From a virus: a stretch of 64,000 nt of DNA. The position numbers and the translations under genes were made by a program. Numbering within the stretch: the stretch's first letter is position 1; each line of letters begins with the position of its first letter. This document shows, one piece after another, positions 1 to 7,278 of the stretch. The DNA is taken from the IMG/VR virus record IMGVR_UViG_3300043449_002710, positions 1 through 64,000 of that record, one strand, 5' to 3'. The notes under the pieces are model-generated. The model was not told the origin of the DNA, searched no databases, and saw only the letters and a list, made by a program, of their open reading frames with translations.

Positions 1-2
1 CG

Positions 3-439
3 ACTGGGGTTGCTAATAATATCGTGGTTCCAAATGCGGGTCTTTTGAATATCACGCTTTTGGCTTCTTCTTACTCGGCAGCTCCTGTTACTCGGCAGCT
101 CCTGGGCTAACTTCTATCCTCGATGCGTCAGCTCAAGGCGCGAATACCGGAAACGGAACGACTAATCCGACGATCAGTTTGACGACGACTGAAAATGGGT
201 GCGCGGTGGTGAGCGTGATTATGGATGCCAATGGAACTTTAACGGCTGGCCAAACAGCATTGTTCTCAGGGGCGGCAGGAGCAGCTACTGACCAATATGG
301 CAGTCAGTATGCCTTACAAGCCACTGCGGGCGCTATCGCCATGAATTGGACGAACGCGACCTCGGCTCGTTGGGCAACTAACGCCGCCGCTTTTAGAGAA
401 ACTTCGCGCAATTCGATGCTGACCGGGGTAGGGTCTTAA
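3..439 (+). pseudogene. Virion appendage-like protein, 3' part, frameshifted
   Basis: The window opens inside a gene rich in Ala, Gly, Thr, Ser and Asn, the composition of phage fibre or decoration proteins. One frame (codons from base 3) runs to a TAA at 108-110. The matching continuation lies in another frame from about base 105 to the stop at 437-439. The two join smoothly if one copy of a 17-base tandem duplication at 71-104 is removed, giving a protein that ends in MLTGVGS. With the duplication the product is truncated early. The appendage role is inferred from composition and from tail genes elsewhere in the window. The 5' end lies outside the window. Confidence 0.55.
71..104. repeat. 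17-bp perfect tandem duplication
   Basis: TTACTCGGCAGCTCCTG occurs twice back to back, at 71-87 and 88-104. Its length is not a multiple of three, so it shifts the reading frame of the surrounding gene. It could be a replication-slippage mutation, a phase-variation switch or an assembly artefact. Confidence 0.9.
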
Positions 440-503
440 AAATTTTCTTGGGTTGTTTATTTTGATCGAGTATGGAAGGTGAATTCACTTAAGGAATCAC
501 CCC

Positions 504-596
504 ATGGAAACTTTTTTCAAAAGCCTGAGATCTCTTTTTAGAGCTTACCGTTATTGGAAGCTCAAAAGACAAAGACAGCAACTGATTCAGATCTAG
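504..596 (+). CDS. Small basic protein, 30 aa
   Basis: An ATG at 504 is preceded by AAGGAA at 491-496, a good ribosome-binding site. The product starts METFFKSLRS and is rich in Lys, Arg and Gln with aromatic residues, suggesting one short amphipathic helix. No family is recognised. It lies between the appendage gene and a convergent gene at 604-930. The call rests on the start context and composition only. Confidence 0.45.
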   Translation: METFFKSLRSLFRAYRYWKLKRQRQQLIQI

Positions 597-603
597 TATC
601 TGA

Positions 604-930
604 TTACTTAGATTTTTTTCTCAGTTTCCAGACTCGAATCAACCGCGAGTGATTGGTTTTTCGAGCACTTTTCCGAAAGCGGCCTGTCCACGCCCATTCA
701 AATTGGCTTTTGAAAATGCTGCCTGCCGAATTGCCGAGATCAATTCCCATCTCGATCAGACGGGCTTGCACTTGATCGGCATCGCAGGTGTGGTCGGGGG
801 ATTTCAGCGCGATTTCGCGAGCGATCCTCCTGGCGATATCGAGTTCCGCAGTCCTAGAAGTTGCGGCAAAAAGCATCCCGAGTTCTTTAAGTGCTTCACC
901 TTCGGCTAAATCGAAATCTTTTTTATCCAT
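604..930 (-). CDS. Phage hypothetical protein, likely DNA-binding, 108 aa
   Basis: The helical N-terminal half is acidic. The C-terminal half has the pattern GNSAGSIF...W.WTG.F..S.R...HSRLIRVWKLR, which I recall from a small phage family of unknown role. Residues about 33-66 (ARRIAREIAL...DQVQARLIEMGIDLG) look like a helix-turn-helix or winged-helix core, and the basic tail ends RKKSK. The first ATG is used. No strong ribosome-binding site is visible. Nucleic-acid binding is inferred from composition, not shown by a catalytic motif. Confidence 0.65.
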   Translation of the reverse strand: MDKKDFDLAEGEALKELGMLFAATSRTAELDIARRIAREIALKSPDHTCDADQVQARLIEMGIDLGNSAGSIFKSQFEWAWTGRFRKSARKTNHSRLIRVWKLRKKSK

Positions 931-1012
931 GGCTTATGATTTACTGAATTAGCACAAAGACTTTGATCCACAAGAAAGAAGGAAGTAACGCTCAGCATAT
1001 AATTAGTTTTTG

Positions 1013-1041
1013 TTGCCATTGGTCTAAACTTCTTTTATATT
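1013..1041 (+). promoter_or_regulatory. Sigma70-like promoter candidate
   Basis: TTGCCA at 1013-1018 and TATATT at 1036-1041 are separated by exactly 17 bases, a good match to a housekeeping bacterial promoter. It reads toward the glycosyltransferase gene at 1196. The span 931-1195 otherwise holds no gene. Confidence 0.4.
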
Positions 1042-1105
1042 CCGAACTCTCTCAAATTGTAGCAGAAGCATTTGTTCATCACTCGTTTGTTTTGTGTACT
1101 CTGAC

Positions 1106-1150
1106 TTCTCCCTCTTAGGTTTTACGTTTTTTGTTTCCTAAGAGGGAGAA
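1106..1150. other. 14-bp perfect inverted repeat (hairpin)
   Basis: TTCTCCCTCTTAGG (1106-1119) pairs perfectly with CCTAAGAGGGAGAA (1137-1150) around a T-rich 17-base loop. Neither side has a clear T-run, so a standard intrinsic terminator is unlikely. Its position between the promoter candidate and the start at 1196 suggests a leader RNA hairpin or a protein-binding site. Confidence 0.6.
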
Positions 1151-1195
1151 TCTCCTAAAAAATCAATCTCATTTCAAAACAGTAAAAACCAGGGG

Positions 1196-2122
1196 ATGAT
1201 CTCCGATAAAATTATTTACTGTTTGAACAGTGCTGCCGTGGGCGATCTCGTGGCTTCTGCCCCGGCTTTGAAATGGGCGATTGAGACTTGTCATAAAAGG
1301 GCCGAATACCGAGTCGCCTTGCTCCCAGAGTTCAGGGAGTTGTTCCCCTTTGTTCCCGGCGACAAAATCATCCCTTTGGCCGAGAAATATGACCCGAATT
1401 TTTCCGTTCGGAAATTGAATCTCGATGGAGGCGGTGGAAACATCACTAGGCTCACGCCTTCTCGGTTCAAGCTCACGCACTATGCTTGTATCGGTCTTTT
1501 GGCTCGGATTATTCCTGACCAGCATTTAAAATACGTGCCTTTGCCTGAGGTGGATATTTCGCGCTACAACGTGGACTTCACGAATGCCGCTGTTTTCATC
1601 GTCACTTACCGAGACATCACTCGTGCTTGGAAAGGCGATGAGATCATCAAAACTGCCGAGCATGTTTATAAAAAAGGCTTCACTCCGATCTTTATCGGAA
1701 AACTCGGCGGCATCTCGATCTGGAAGACACTGGCGGTTTCGGATTTCGTTTACCCGGGCTTCGGCGTGGATCTGACCAATCAGACCACCTTCCTAGAGAT
1801 GGCCACGATCATGAAAAAATCCAAAGTGGTTTTCGGGATGGATTCAGGACCGGTCCATATCGCTTTCTCGACGGACACGTCTGTCATCGCAGGTTACACC
1901 AATGTCGCCCCGCAATTTCGAATCCCGCCTAGGAACCCTGGGATCAAAACGGTGGCAGTCACACCAGGAATTCTTTGCCAGTTCTGTCAGAGCGATTGGA
2001 ATTTGGATTTCTGGAATTTCCAGAAATGCCCAAGAGGCCAAGATGTACCCGATTGTACCAAGGCCATGGTGTCGCAGAGCTTTATTGAGGCCTTTGATAA
2101 ATTACAACTGAGTCTGAGTTGA
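1196..2122 (+). CDS. GT9-type (heptosyltransferase-like) glycosyltransferase
   Basis: The 308-residue protein resembles ADP-heptose:LPS heptosyltransferases of family GT9. It has an N-terminal segment with the NSAAVGDLVASAPAL pattern near residue 11 and the family's C-terminal nucleotide-sugar signature GMDSGPVHIA at about 214-223. GT9 enzymes transfer heptose or related sugars from a nucleotide donor. After residue 255 there is a Cys-containing tail (C261, C264, C278, C287) that may bind metal, which I do not associate with classical heptosyltransferases. The acceptor is unknown. A heptose-kinase-like gene at 45663 makes a heptose-type donor plausible. The start at 1196 has a poorly spaced ribosome-binding site (AGGGG immediately upstream). 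Confidence 0.75.
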   Translation: MISDKIIYCLNSAAVGDLVASAPALKWAIETCHKRAEYRVALLPEFRELFPFVPGDKIIPLAEKYDPNFSVRKLNLDGGGGNITRLTPSRFKLTHYACIGLLARIIPDQHLKYVPLPEVDISRYNVDFTNAAVFIVTYRDITRAWKGDEIIKTAEHVYKKGFTPIFIGKLGGISIWKTLAVSDFVYPGFGVDLTNQTTFLEMATIMKKSKVVFGMDSGPVHIAFSTDTSVIAGYTNVAPQFRIPPRNPGIKTVAVTPGILCQFCQSDWNLDFWNFQKCPRGQDVPDCTKAMVSQSFIEAFDKLQLSLS

Positions 2123-2134
2123 TCGGATCTTCTC

Positions 2135-2311
2135 ATGAAATCCTATGAAGCCAAGTGTCTGAACGAGAGCTGTGATAAAGCCACGTCCCATTCGACAGGT
2201 TATTGTAAAGAGCATAGGCTTCATAAGTGTGAAGTTCCCCCTTGCCCGAGGCGGATCGGGCATGAACACAAAAGGTGCCAAAGGCATCGAAAGAAAAAGA
2301 CAGAGGCTTAG
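2135..2311 (+). CDS. Cys/His-rich mini-protein, probable zinc binder, 58 aa
   Basis: The ATG at 2135 follows the glycosyltransferase stop by 12 bases. The product carries five Cys and five His in short clusters: CLNESC, then YCKEHRLHKCEVPPC, then HEHKRCQRH. This spacing suggests two or three zinc-binding knuckles, with a basic tail RHRKKKTEA. Such proteins often bind nucleic acid. No family is recognised. Its frame overlaps a longer open frame starting at 2172, but the Cys/His pattern supports this one as the real gene. Confidence 0.6.
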   Translation: MKSYEAKCLNESCDKATSHSTGYCKEHRLHKCEVPPCPRRIGHEHKRCQRHRKKKTEA

Positions 2312-2312
2312 C

Positions 2313-2510
2313 GTGGGCGTCGATCAAGAACTTGAAAAGAGACTCAAGGAAGAGCAAAAAATTACCGCTCAAGTTCTAGAGCTGTGTAAAAAGAAAAAGA
2401 AAAAAACCCCGCTCTCGTTGGAAGCAGCCAAGCAATACTATTTGACTCTGGGGTTTTTAAGCGGAATCAAGTTCGCTTTAAAAATCCTCAAGCAGATCCG
2501 AAAGTTCTGA
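2313..2510 (+). CDS. Small lysine-rich protein, 65 aa
   Basis: A GTG at 2313 sits just behind the TAG of the Cys/His-rich gene, with GAGG about seven bases upstream, so the two are probably coupled. The product begins MGVDQELEKRLKEE, has a KKKKKK run and ends in a short hydrophobic helix (YYLTLGFLSGIKFALKIL). An in-frame ATG at 2262 is an alternative start with a weaker site. Function unknown. Bases 2511-2612 hold only weak hairpins. Confidence 0.5.
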   Translation: MGVDQELEKRLKEEQKITAQVLELCKKKKKKTPLSLEAAKQYYLTLGFLSGIKFALKILKQIRKF

Positions 2511-2612
2511 GCGATAGATCTCGTAGTGTAGAGACACGCGGGTTCTAATTCATGGCGGAAACGGCCATGAGCAATAATCTGCAAGTGCTAGTCGGAGTCG
2601 CGACCGACCCTC

Positions 2613-3680
2613 TCACACTTCTTCTTCTTCTTCTTTCTTGTAACGCCTTAAGTGTGGCGTCACCCAGATCAGTTTGACTTGAGAGTTCCTAGTTCCGCAT
2701 CTCTGCCATCTCAAGAAGGTTTCGATGAAAGTGGAATCCACATGGTATTGAACCGGCTTGTGATAGTTCCATGAAACCAAGGTCACAGGCACCGAACACT
2801 CGTTGATGGGTTTTCCAGCATCGCGCCTTTCTTTGAGCTGCTTATTGGAAAGGTGATTGGTTGTCGGTGCTTCAATCAAATCTGGGTCAATCGAGTTGAC
2901 GAACAAAACAAGATTGATCAGGGTTCTAAAGACCGTGTTTCGAGCTTCAACTTCCTTTTCACTCATCTGCACGTTAGCGCCGTCGATGAAATCAATCGTC
3001 TTGTATTGGTTTGCTAATTTGGAGAATTTCTCGTTTTTCAACTCGATCAGAAGCTTGGAGATCCCCATGAAATTGAAAAGCCTAGGCACCCCGTTTCGAT
3101 CTGGGCCAAGCATGGCTTTGTATCCTTGCTCTCGCTTGATCTTGTCTTTGCAGACATAAGAAATCCAGATCACTTTTTCGGATTCCACTGCACCGGGTTT
3201 TAAAGTGCTTTCTTCGGCGGGACCAATAAAAACATAAGCCCCTTGAACCTCATCACTGTCATCGAAGATTGCCCCTTCGGCAAAAGAAAAATAGCCAAAG
3301 AACCTCTCGGGCAAAAGATCGACCGGGATCTCTCGGTCCACTTTCATCAAAGCTTGTGTGAAATCCTTGGGGATATGATAGATCTTGGGCTTGGATTTCT
3401 TAGGGAGTTTTAAAAACTCGTGCTTGAATTTCCAAGTTAGGAAAAAATGAGTCGAGAGGTTGGGATCGAAATTTTCCCAAACGGGTATAAATTGCAAAGA
3501 GGGGTTAAACTGTTTCCAGGCAGTATCTTGTTTTTCGATGGGGAGCGCATACGCTGCGAACCTACGCGCTTCCAAGTCATAAGCGATGTTGTTATACAAA
3601 CGCTTATAGATATCGATCATGTCCTTTGGACCCCTTTGGCCCAAAACAATCTCTGGATGTAAAATCTTATTTATTTTCAC
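2613..3680 (-). CDS. Phage protein of unknown function, 355 aa
   Basis: The start is a GTG preceded by AGGAG in the overlap with the upstream gene. A mixed alpha/beta body includes FFGYFSFAEGAIFDD and a conserved-looking C-terminal segment FLRWQRCGTRNSQVKLIWVT followed by PHLRRYKK, then a Glu run. That C-terminal shape (aromatic, basic turn, then [IV]W[VI].P) resembles a segment in AcrVA2-family anti-CRISPR proteins and their phage relatives, but the match is by eye and weak. No catalytic motif is seen. It is the last gene of a minus-strand run from 5402. Confidence 0.6.
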   Translation of the reverse strand: MKINKILHPEIVLGQRGPKDMIDIYKRLYNNIAYDLEARRFAAYALPIEKQDTAWKQFNPSLQFIPVWENFDPNLSTHFFLTWKFKHEFLKLPKKSKPKIYHIPKDFTQALMKVDREIPVDLLPERFFGYFSFAEGAIFDDSDEVQGAYVFIGPAEESTLKPGAVESEKVIWISYVCKDKIKREQGYKAMLGPDRNGVPRLFNFMGISKLLIELKNEKFSKLANQYKTIDFIDGANVQMSEKEVEARNTVFRTLINLVLFVNSIDPDLIEAPTTNHLSNKQLKERRDAGKPINECSVPVTLVSWNYHKPVQYHVDSTFIETFLRWQRCGTRNSQVKLIWVTPHLRRYKKEEEEEV

Positions 3681-3870
3681 GGCTGTAATTCTCCTGAAGA
3701 GAAACGTTGTGGGTAAAGAAAGCTTGGGCCGATTTGAGGTCGGAGAACTCTTTTTTCAGCTCTTTGTTCTGCAAGAGATTCTTGGCGATCACATAATACC
3801 GCCCTTGATCTTGCGCTAAGGTCAAAACTAACAAAGCTTCGGCATAAGTTTTTTGTTCTAGGATTTTCAT
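3667..3870 (-). CDS. Small hypothetical protein, 67 aa
   Basis: I chose the internal ATG at 3870 (MKILEQKTYAEA), directly after the stop of the ligase-like gene, rather than the longer frame that would overlap it. The product is probably alpha/beta, with a central LVLTLAQDQGRYYVIAKN strand pair. It overlaps the next gene's start by 14 bases. Function unknown. Confidence 0.55.
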   Translation of the reverse strand: MKILEQKTYAEALLVLTLAQDQGRYYVIAKNLLQNKELKKEFSDLKSAQAFFTHNVSLQENYSRENK

Positions 3871-3871
3871 G

Positions 3872-4486
3872 TCATTCCTTCCGACAACGAATGGACCAGC
3901 CCTCGTTGTTTTTCTCTCGGAGCCCGGGCTCCAATTTTCCACTCCAGCGTTTTAAGATGAGCCCCTCAAAGAGATTCAGACTTTGATACTTCGAGAAAAG
4001 CTCACCCCAGTTGTTTTGAAAATTGGTCGCAACCCAAACTCCCGGGGCCAAAGCTTCAGCGAATTCATAGGGAGTGGAGATTCTTTGGGAGAAGATCTCA
4101 GTGAGAATCTTTTGGCGGTCTTGAACGGTGGTGTTCACAAGCCATTCCCCACGGTAGACCAAGATGTCAAAAACGTAGCAGAGGTTTTTCCAATCCTTGG
4201 TCTGACGATGGATCAGCTCAAAGTTTAAAACGATCGGGGCATAAGCCTTCAAGGATCTGAAAAAATCCTTTTGCTCCTCGGTAAGCTGATGGGCGATTGC
4301 CGCATTGTGCCTATTGAATAGCTCAGGATCGGTATCGATCAGGACCATCTGAGTGTTAGCACCCTTTAACTTCGCTTGAGCAAACCAATCGGAGTCTTGC
4401 TCTAGCTTCTTAAACCAAGAGCCTTGGGGCTGAACCAAACCTGTTTGGGGCCTTGGAGGCCAAATGTATTGCCCTCGGTACTTCAT
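3872..4486 (-). CDS. ATP-dependent ligase-like nucleotidyltransferase, 204 aa
   Basis: Motifs fit the adenylation domain of covalent nucleotidyltransferases. Motif I-like KLKG lies at 39-42, a motif III-type segment at about 89-107 includes ELI and YVFDIL, motif IV is EGLILK at 174-179 and motif V is WSIRCR at 197-202. Family members form an enzyme-AMP intermediate on the motif I lysine and seal DNA or RNA nicks. Motif I is normally KxDG; here the Asp position is Lys41, so activity is uncertain. The length fits a bare adenylation domain without an OB fold. The start overlaps the preceding gene as ATGA, indicating coupling. Confidence 0.7.
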   Translation of the reverse strand: MKYRGQYIWPPRPQTGLVQPQGSWFKKLEQDSDWFAQAKLKGANTQMVLIDTDPELFNRHNAAIAHQLTEEQKDFFRSLKAYAPIVLNFELIHRQTKDWKNLCYVFDILVYRGEWLVNTTVQDRQKILTEIFSQRISTPYEFAEALAPGVWVATNFQNNWGELFSKYQSLNLFEGLILKRWSGKLEPGLREKNNEGWSIRCRKE

Positions 4487-4737
4487 GCGGCCCCCTTCAT
4501 GACAATCCAGGTGCTACCGCCGTAGAAGGAAAAATAGTTTTTGACCTTCTGAATCCGATACCCGGTGAAGCCCCGTTGGTATTCGATGACTTCGTGCTCG
4601 GTGTCAAAGATGGGTGAAACCCGGTGACCTGAGGCGTTAACTGCGCAATACCCAAATAGGATCTCGTCTTTGCTTAAGCTTGACGATGTCATTGTTTCCC
4701 TAGCATCATTGGACTTGGAACAAGTGGTTTGTGCCAT
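4483..4737 (-). CDS. Small hypothetical protein, 84 aa
   Basis: The ATG at 4737 (MAQTTCSKSN) lies downstream of AGGAG; a longer frame starts upstream but runs into a hairpin. The C-terminal half looks like a small beta domain (EILFGYCAVNASGHRVSPIF ... YFSFYGG). The stop overlaps the next start as ATGA. Function unknown; the tight coupling suggests a shared transcript with the ligase-like gene. Confidence 0.55.
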   Translation of the reverse strand: MAQTTCSKSNDARETMTSSSLSKDEILFGYCAVNASGHRVSPIFDTEHEVIEYQRGFTGYRIQKVKNYFSFYGGSTWIVMKGAA

Positions 4738-4756
4738 TTCTATTTTATTCTCCTTT

Positions 4757-4785
4757 TGCCCGGGCACACGGACTGCGCCCGGGCA
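4757..4785. other. 9-bp GC-rich inverted repeat
   Basis: TGCCCGGGC (4757-4765) and GCCCGGGCA (4777-4785) form a strong hairpin. On the plus strand it is followed by TTGTTTTT like a terminator, but no plus gene feeds it. On the minus strand it lies between the stop at 4806 and the AGGAG of the next gene, where it could control processing or access to that site. Confidence 0.5.
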
Positions 4786-4805
4786 TTGTTTTTCAGAGAA
4801 TCAGC

Positions 4806-5402
4806 TCAGCTCGTGCGGATTTGCTGCACCGGCTCAAGAAGTTTGAAGGCCGAGGTTACGAGTTCTTTCTTGCCCTTCGAGGCGATTTCGCTCAGGGCGT
4901 TGTCCTTGACCTTGTACTGCGTTTCAAAGAGGCTCAGAGCTTCCTTGATGCCGAACTCCTTGGCCAAGGCTTGAAGGATGCGCTCTTGGGTCTTGGCATC
5001 CAAGCCATCGCGAAGCTGGATCTGGTCACGCTCGATATACTCGCCCAAGCCCTCAACTTCGAGCACTTGTTTCTTTTCTTCAGAAACGGTTTTAAAATTG
5101 TTTTGAACGATGAAGGTGACCGCTCCGGTGTTGCCGACCAGTTTCAGGTTTTCGAACTGCCCCATCACAGCGCGAGAAGCGTAGAGGTCTTGGCCGATTT
5201 CCTTCACTTCGGAGTTCAGGGAGTTCTTGCGGGCTTCGAGGTCTTTGATTTGAGCGCAGACGGTGCGGTACTCGTCCACGAGTTCGGCTTGGTTGTCTTC
5301 CAAAACGATTTGCGGGTTCTGGGATTTCTTTGCGGGGTTCTTGGTTTCGATCTGATCGAGCAGAGAGGGGATTGAGGCGGCGGACTTCTTTGGCTTAGGC
5401 AT
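4806..5402 (-). CDS. Coiled-coil hypothetical protein, 198 aa
   Basis: After a basic N-terminus (MPKPKKSAAS), residues about 38-75 form a heptad-like coiled coil (DNQAELVDEYRTVCAQIKDL and onward). A mixed domain follows. No family or catalytic residues are recognised. A copy of the recurrent AT-rich element sits at 5478-5493, about 75 bases upstream in the same orientation, so this may be the first gene of the minus-strand run ending at 2613. Confidence 0.65.
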   Translation of the reverse strand: MPKPKKSAASIPSLLDQIETKNPAKKSQNPQIVLEDNQAELVDEYRTVCAQIKDLEARKNSLNSEVKEIGQDLYASRAVMGQFENLKLVGNTGAVTFIVQNNFKTVSEEKKQVLEVEGLGEYIERDQIQLRDGLDAKTQERILQALAKEFGIKEALSLFETQYKVKDNALSEIASKGKKELVTSAFKLLEPVQQIRTS

Positions 5403-5477
5403 TTGGGTACTTCCTTGTGAAGCGGGGGTTTGGCGAGGATTTTAATTTCCAGCCGTGTTCCGCTTACAAATCCAGAA

Positions 5478-5493
5478 TACTATAAATATAAAT
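5478..5493 (-). promoter_or_regulatory. AT-rich 16-base element, minus orientation
   Basis: Read on the minus strand this is ATTTATATTTATAGTA, 15 of 16 bases matching the element at 59931 and 61396. It points toward the gene starting at 5402. It contains a TATAGT in the place of a -10 box. Confidence 0.45.
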
Positions 5494-5542
5494 ATATTCA
5501 AACAAAAAATATCAAGAATTATTATTCAATGAAATTGAGATA

Positions 5543-5938
5543 TTAGGTCAAATGGGGTGGGATCGAAAGCAAGTGAGCTTGCCCTTCTTTAGTGACTTCC
5601 TGAGCTAAGTCGAGTTCACTGTTTTCTGTGAGGGCGGCTTGGGCTTTCACGACCGGGCAAACGTGCTTGAGGTCGTCGTGGTGGTTTGCACCCTTGGATG
5701 AATAGCCGCTGCCTCCCATATCGCAATAAAGACACGCTGAGTTATCTCCGTCGTGCGGGGATTGTTCGATCAGGAACTTCAAGGCTTCTTGGAACTGGAT
5801 ATGTTTTTCTCGGTAAAAACGTAGACCCGCGAAAAACCCTGCTTTAAAAGAGCCTCGGTCGGGAGTGAACCCTTCGTTGTCTTGGGATGGGTAATCTTCC
5901 CATGCTTTTTTGAACGCTTCAAACTCTTGTTGGGTCAT
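5543..5938 (-). CDS. Hypothetical protein with a Cys/His cluster, 131 aa
   Basis: The helical N-terminal part (MTQQEFEAFKKAWEDYPS) resembles many small phage proteins. A central CLYCDMGG motif followed by NHHDDLKHVC could form a zinc site. No enzyme motif is visible. It stands alone between a minus-strand terminator at 5972-6005 and the AT-rich stretch near 5480. Confidence 0.6.
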   Translation of the reverse strand: MTQQEFEAFKKAWEDYPSQDNEGFTPDRGSFKAGFFAGLRFYREKHIQFQEALKFLIEQSPHDGDNSACLYCDMGGSGYSSKGANHHDDLKHVCPVVKAQAALTENSELDLAQEVTKEGQAHLLSIPPHLT

Positions 5939-5971
5939 GTAGGAAAACTAACCCGCAAATTTTCCGCCGTA

Positions 5972-6005
5972 AAGTAAAAAAGGGGAGCCGGTGTGACCGA
6001 CTCCC
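5972..6005 (-). terminator. Intrinsic terminator for the 7.9-6.0 kb operon
   Basis: On the minus strand GGGAGTCGGT pairs with ACCGGCTCCC (one T-G wobble) around a CAC loop and is followed by CTTTTTTAC. It lies just past the last gene of the minus run that ends at 6016. Confidence 0.65.
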
Positions 6006-6015
6006 TGTGTGGGAT

Positions 6016-6111
6016 TTATTTCAATTCGGAAAGAGGTTGATTCAGCCAAGCGTTGGCGATCCGAGAAGAACCAAAGATGCCGATCAATTTGTTGAGGATG
6101 AAGTCTTTCAT
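6016..6111 (-). CDS. Mini-protein, 31 aa, translationally coupled
   Basis: The ATG at 6111 overlaps the stop of the upstream gene as ATGA, with a GGA close before it. The product begins MKDFILNKLIGIFGSSRIAN and looks like a short amphipathic or membrane-associated helix. A longer open frame upstream would overlap the preceding gene completely, so this start is preferred. Function unknown. Confidence 0.45.
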   Translation of the reverse strand: MKDFILNKLIGIFGSSRIANAWLNQPLSELK

Positions 6112-6656
6112 TCCGTTCGCTTTCTTCCGCGCTGCTGTGTACTGGAATAAATTTTCCACTGTTGTTCTTTGCGTGCTGAAAGTTTTTGAGATGCTACGAA
6201 AAGATCCCACACGTAAATGGACATGGAATAATCTTCAGCGGCAGCTTTCTTGATTTTCGCTTTCAAAAACTGCAAATTCTTTGGGATGTAAAGAGAGAAC
6301 TTCTCATGGATTCCGCCGCGAGAAGGTTTGGATTTTTTCTCTTCTCTTGATTCGGTGGCTTCGATCTCGTCGGGAGAAAGCATCTTTCTTTTTTTCATGT
6401 TTTCTATGATGAGATCAATCAGCACCGAGGACAAAGACTTCTCGCCTTTCGTGGTCGTTTGGTTCAGCAGGTCTTGGAACCAATCCAGTTGGGGCACAAA
6501 GAGCATAATAAAAGGAGTGCTTTTAACTGGAGCTTGTTGTTGCTTGCTAGTGGTCATAGGTGTGGTTTTACTGGATTCCGTTAAGCTAGGCATCTGTTTT
6601 TTTATTTTATTGAGGCACCGGCTTCCAACCCAATAGATCTTTTCCGCGCCATTCAT
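6108..6656 (-). CDS. Hypothetical protein, possible ribbon-helix-helix type, 182 aa
   Basis: The ATG at 6656 has GGAG seven bases upstream and lies just after the stop of the secreted-protein gene. A Thr/Ser/Gln-rich segment covers about residues 24-45. The C-terminal half (IHEKFSLYIPKNLQFLKAKI and YSMSIYVWDLFVASQK) is compatible with a small DNA-binding fold. No firm family is assigned. The product ends in a basic tail RGRKRTE. Confidence 0.55.
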   Translation of the reverse strand: MNGAEKIYWVGSRCLNKIKKQMPSLTESSKTTPMTTSKQQQAPVKSTPFIMLFVPQLDWFQDLLNQTTTKGEKSLSSVLIDLIIENMKKRKMLSPDEIEATESREEKKSKPSRGGIHEKFSLYIPKNLQFLKAKIKKAAAEDYSMSIYVWDLFVASQKLSARKEQQWKIYSSTQQRGRKRTE

Positions 6657-6660
6657 AAAA

Positions 6661-7272
6661 TTACTCCAGAATGTTGGTGTTCTTGTATTGAAACCCATCG
6701 AAGTGAGAGACTTCATTGTCTTTGATCACTACGCTACAAGAGGAGTAAGGTTGGGTTCTGCAGAAAGGCTGATTCCTGTAATAGAAGATCCATTGATTGT
6801 TGCCCGCATCTAGAACTTGAGTGGGTTCCCCAAAGCGCGCCAAGACTTCGCGTTTAGATAAACCCTTTTCGATCTTTGCTTCTTCTGGAGGAGGAGGGGG
6901 CGAATCTAGCTCGGTCGAATCGTCGTTATCGATTCCTGGAATCGCTTTTGGCACAAACGAAAAGCTCACCATCCTACGGCACTCGACTTTGTCGTTTTTC
7001 TTTTCGCAAGTCGTCCGTTTGGGATCGGCAAAGACAGGTCTTCCTTGGCAATCACTAGAAGCTTGGCAGAGAACATTGAATTCGATCTGAGCGTGAGCAA
7101 GAGCCTTCAGCTTGGCCTCGGATTCATCTGCGCCTAAGCCCACGCCACACGCCTGGATCGTGGTTCCTGACCGACGAGTGGAGGATTCCGTGCAAAGCCA
7201 AGACTCCGAAGCCAGAACTTCAGGGATGGACTGTGCAATCAGAAAGCCTAGGTAAAAAAGAATCGTTCTCAT
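6661..7272 (-). CDS. Secreted protein with BamE/OmlA-like C-terminal domain
   Basis: The start at 7272 gives a clear signal peptide (MRTILFYLGFLIAQSIPEVLA, likely cut near ASE) and has AGGAG upstream; a longer frame would hide it. The mature N-terminal part has paired cysteines (WLCTES, QACGVG, VLCQASSDC), suggesting disulphides and a periplasmic location. After a Pro-rich linker (SPPPPPEE), the KIEKGLSKREVLARFGEP pattern and following strands match the SmpA/OmlA/BamE fold of outer-membrane lipoproteins. There is no lipobox. Secreted proteins of this kind are unusual in phage genomes; host-envelope modification or superinfection exclusion is possible but unproven. Confidence 0.7.
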   Translation of the reverse strand: MRTILFYLGFLIAQSIPEVLASESWLCTESSTRRSGTTIQACGVGLGADESEAKLKALAHAQIEFNVLCQASSDCQGRPVFADPKRTTCEKKNDKVECRRMVSFSFVPKAIPGIDNDDSTELDSPPPPPEEAKIEKGLSKREVLARFGEPTQVLDAGNNQWIFYYRNQPFCRTQPYSSCSVVIKDNEVSHFDGFQYKNTNILE

Positions 7273-7278
7273 ACATTC

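Noticed and set aside
2511-2612. tRNA-like GGTTCTAATTC segment and small hairpins after the gene ending at 2510
   Set aside because: Neither an acceptor stem nor an anticodon arm can be drawn; the hairpins are short.
4731-5375. 214-codon plus-strand open frame opposite the coiled-coil protein
   Set aside because: Hydrophobic Leu/Phe/Val-rich shadow of an acidic helical gene; start context is poor.
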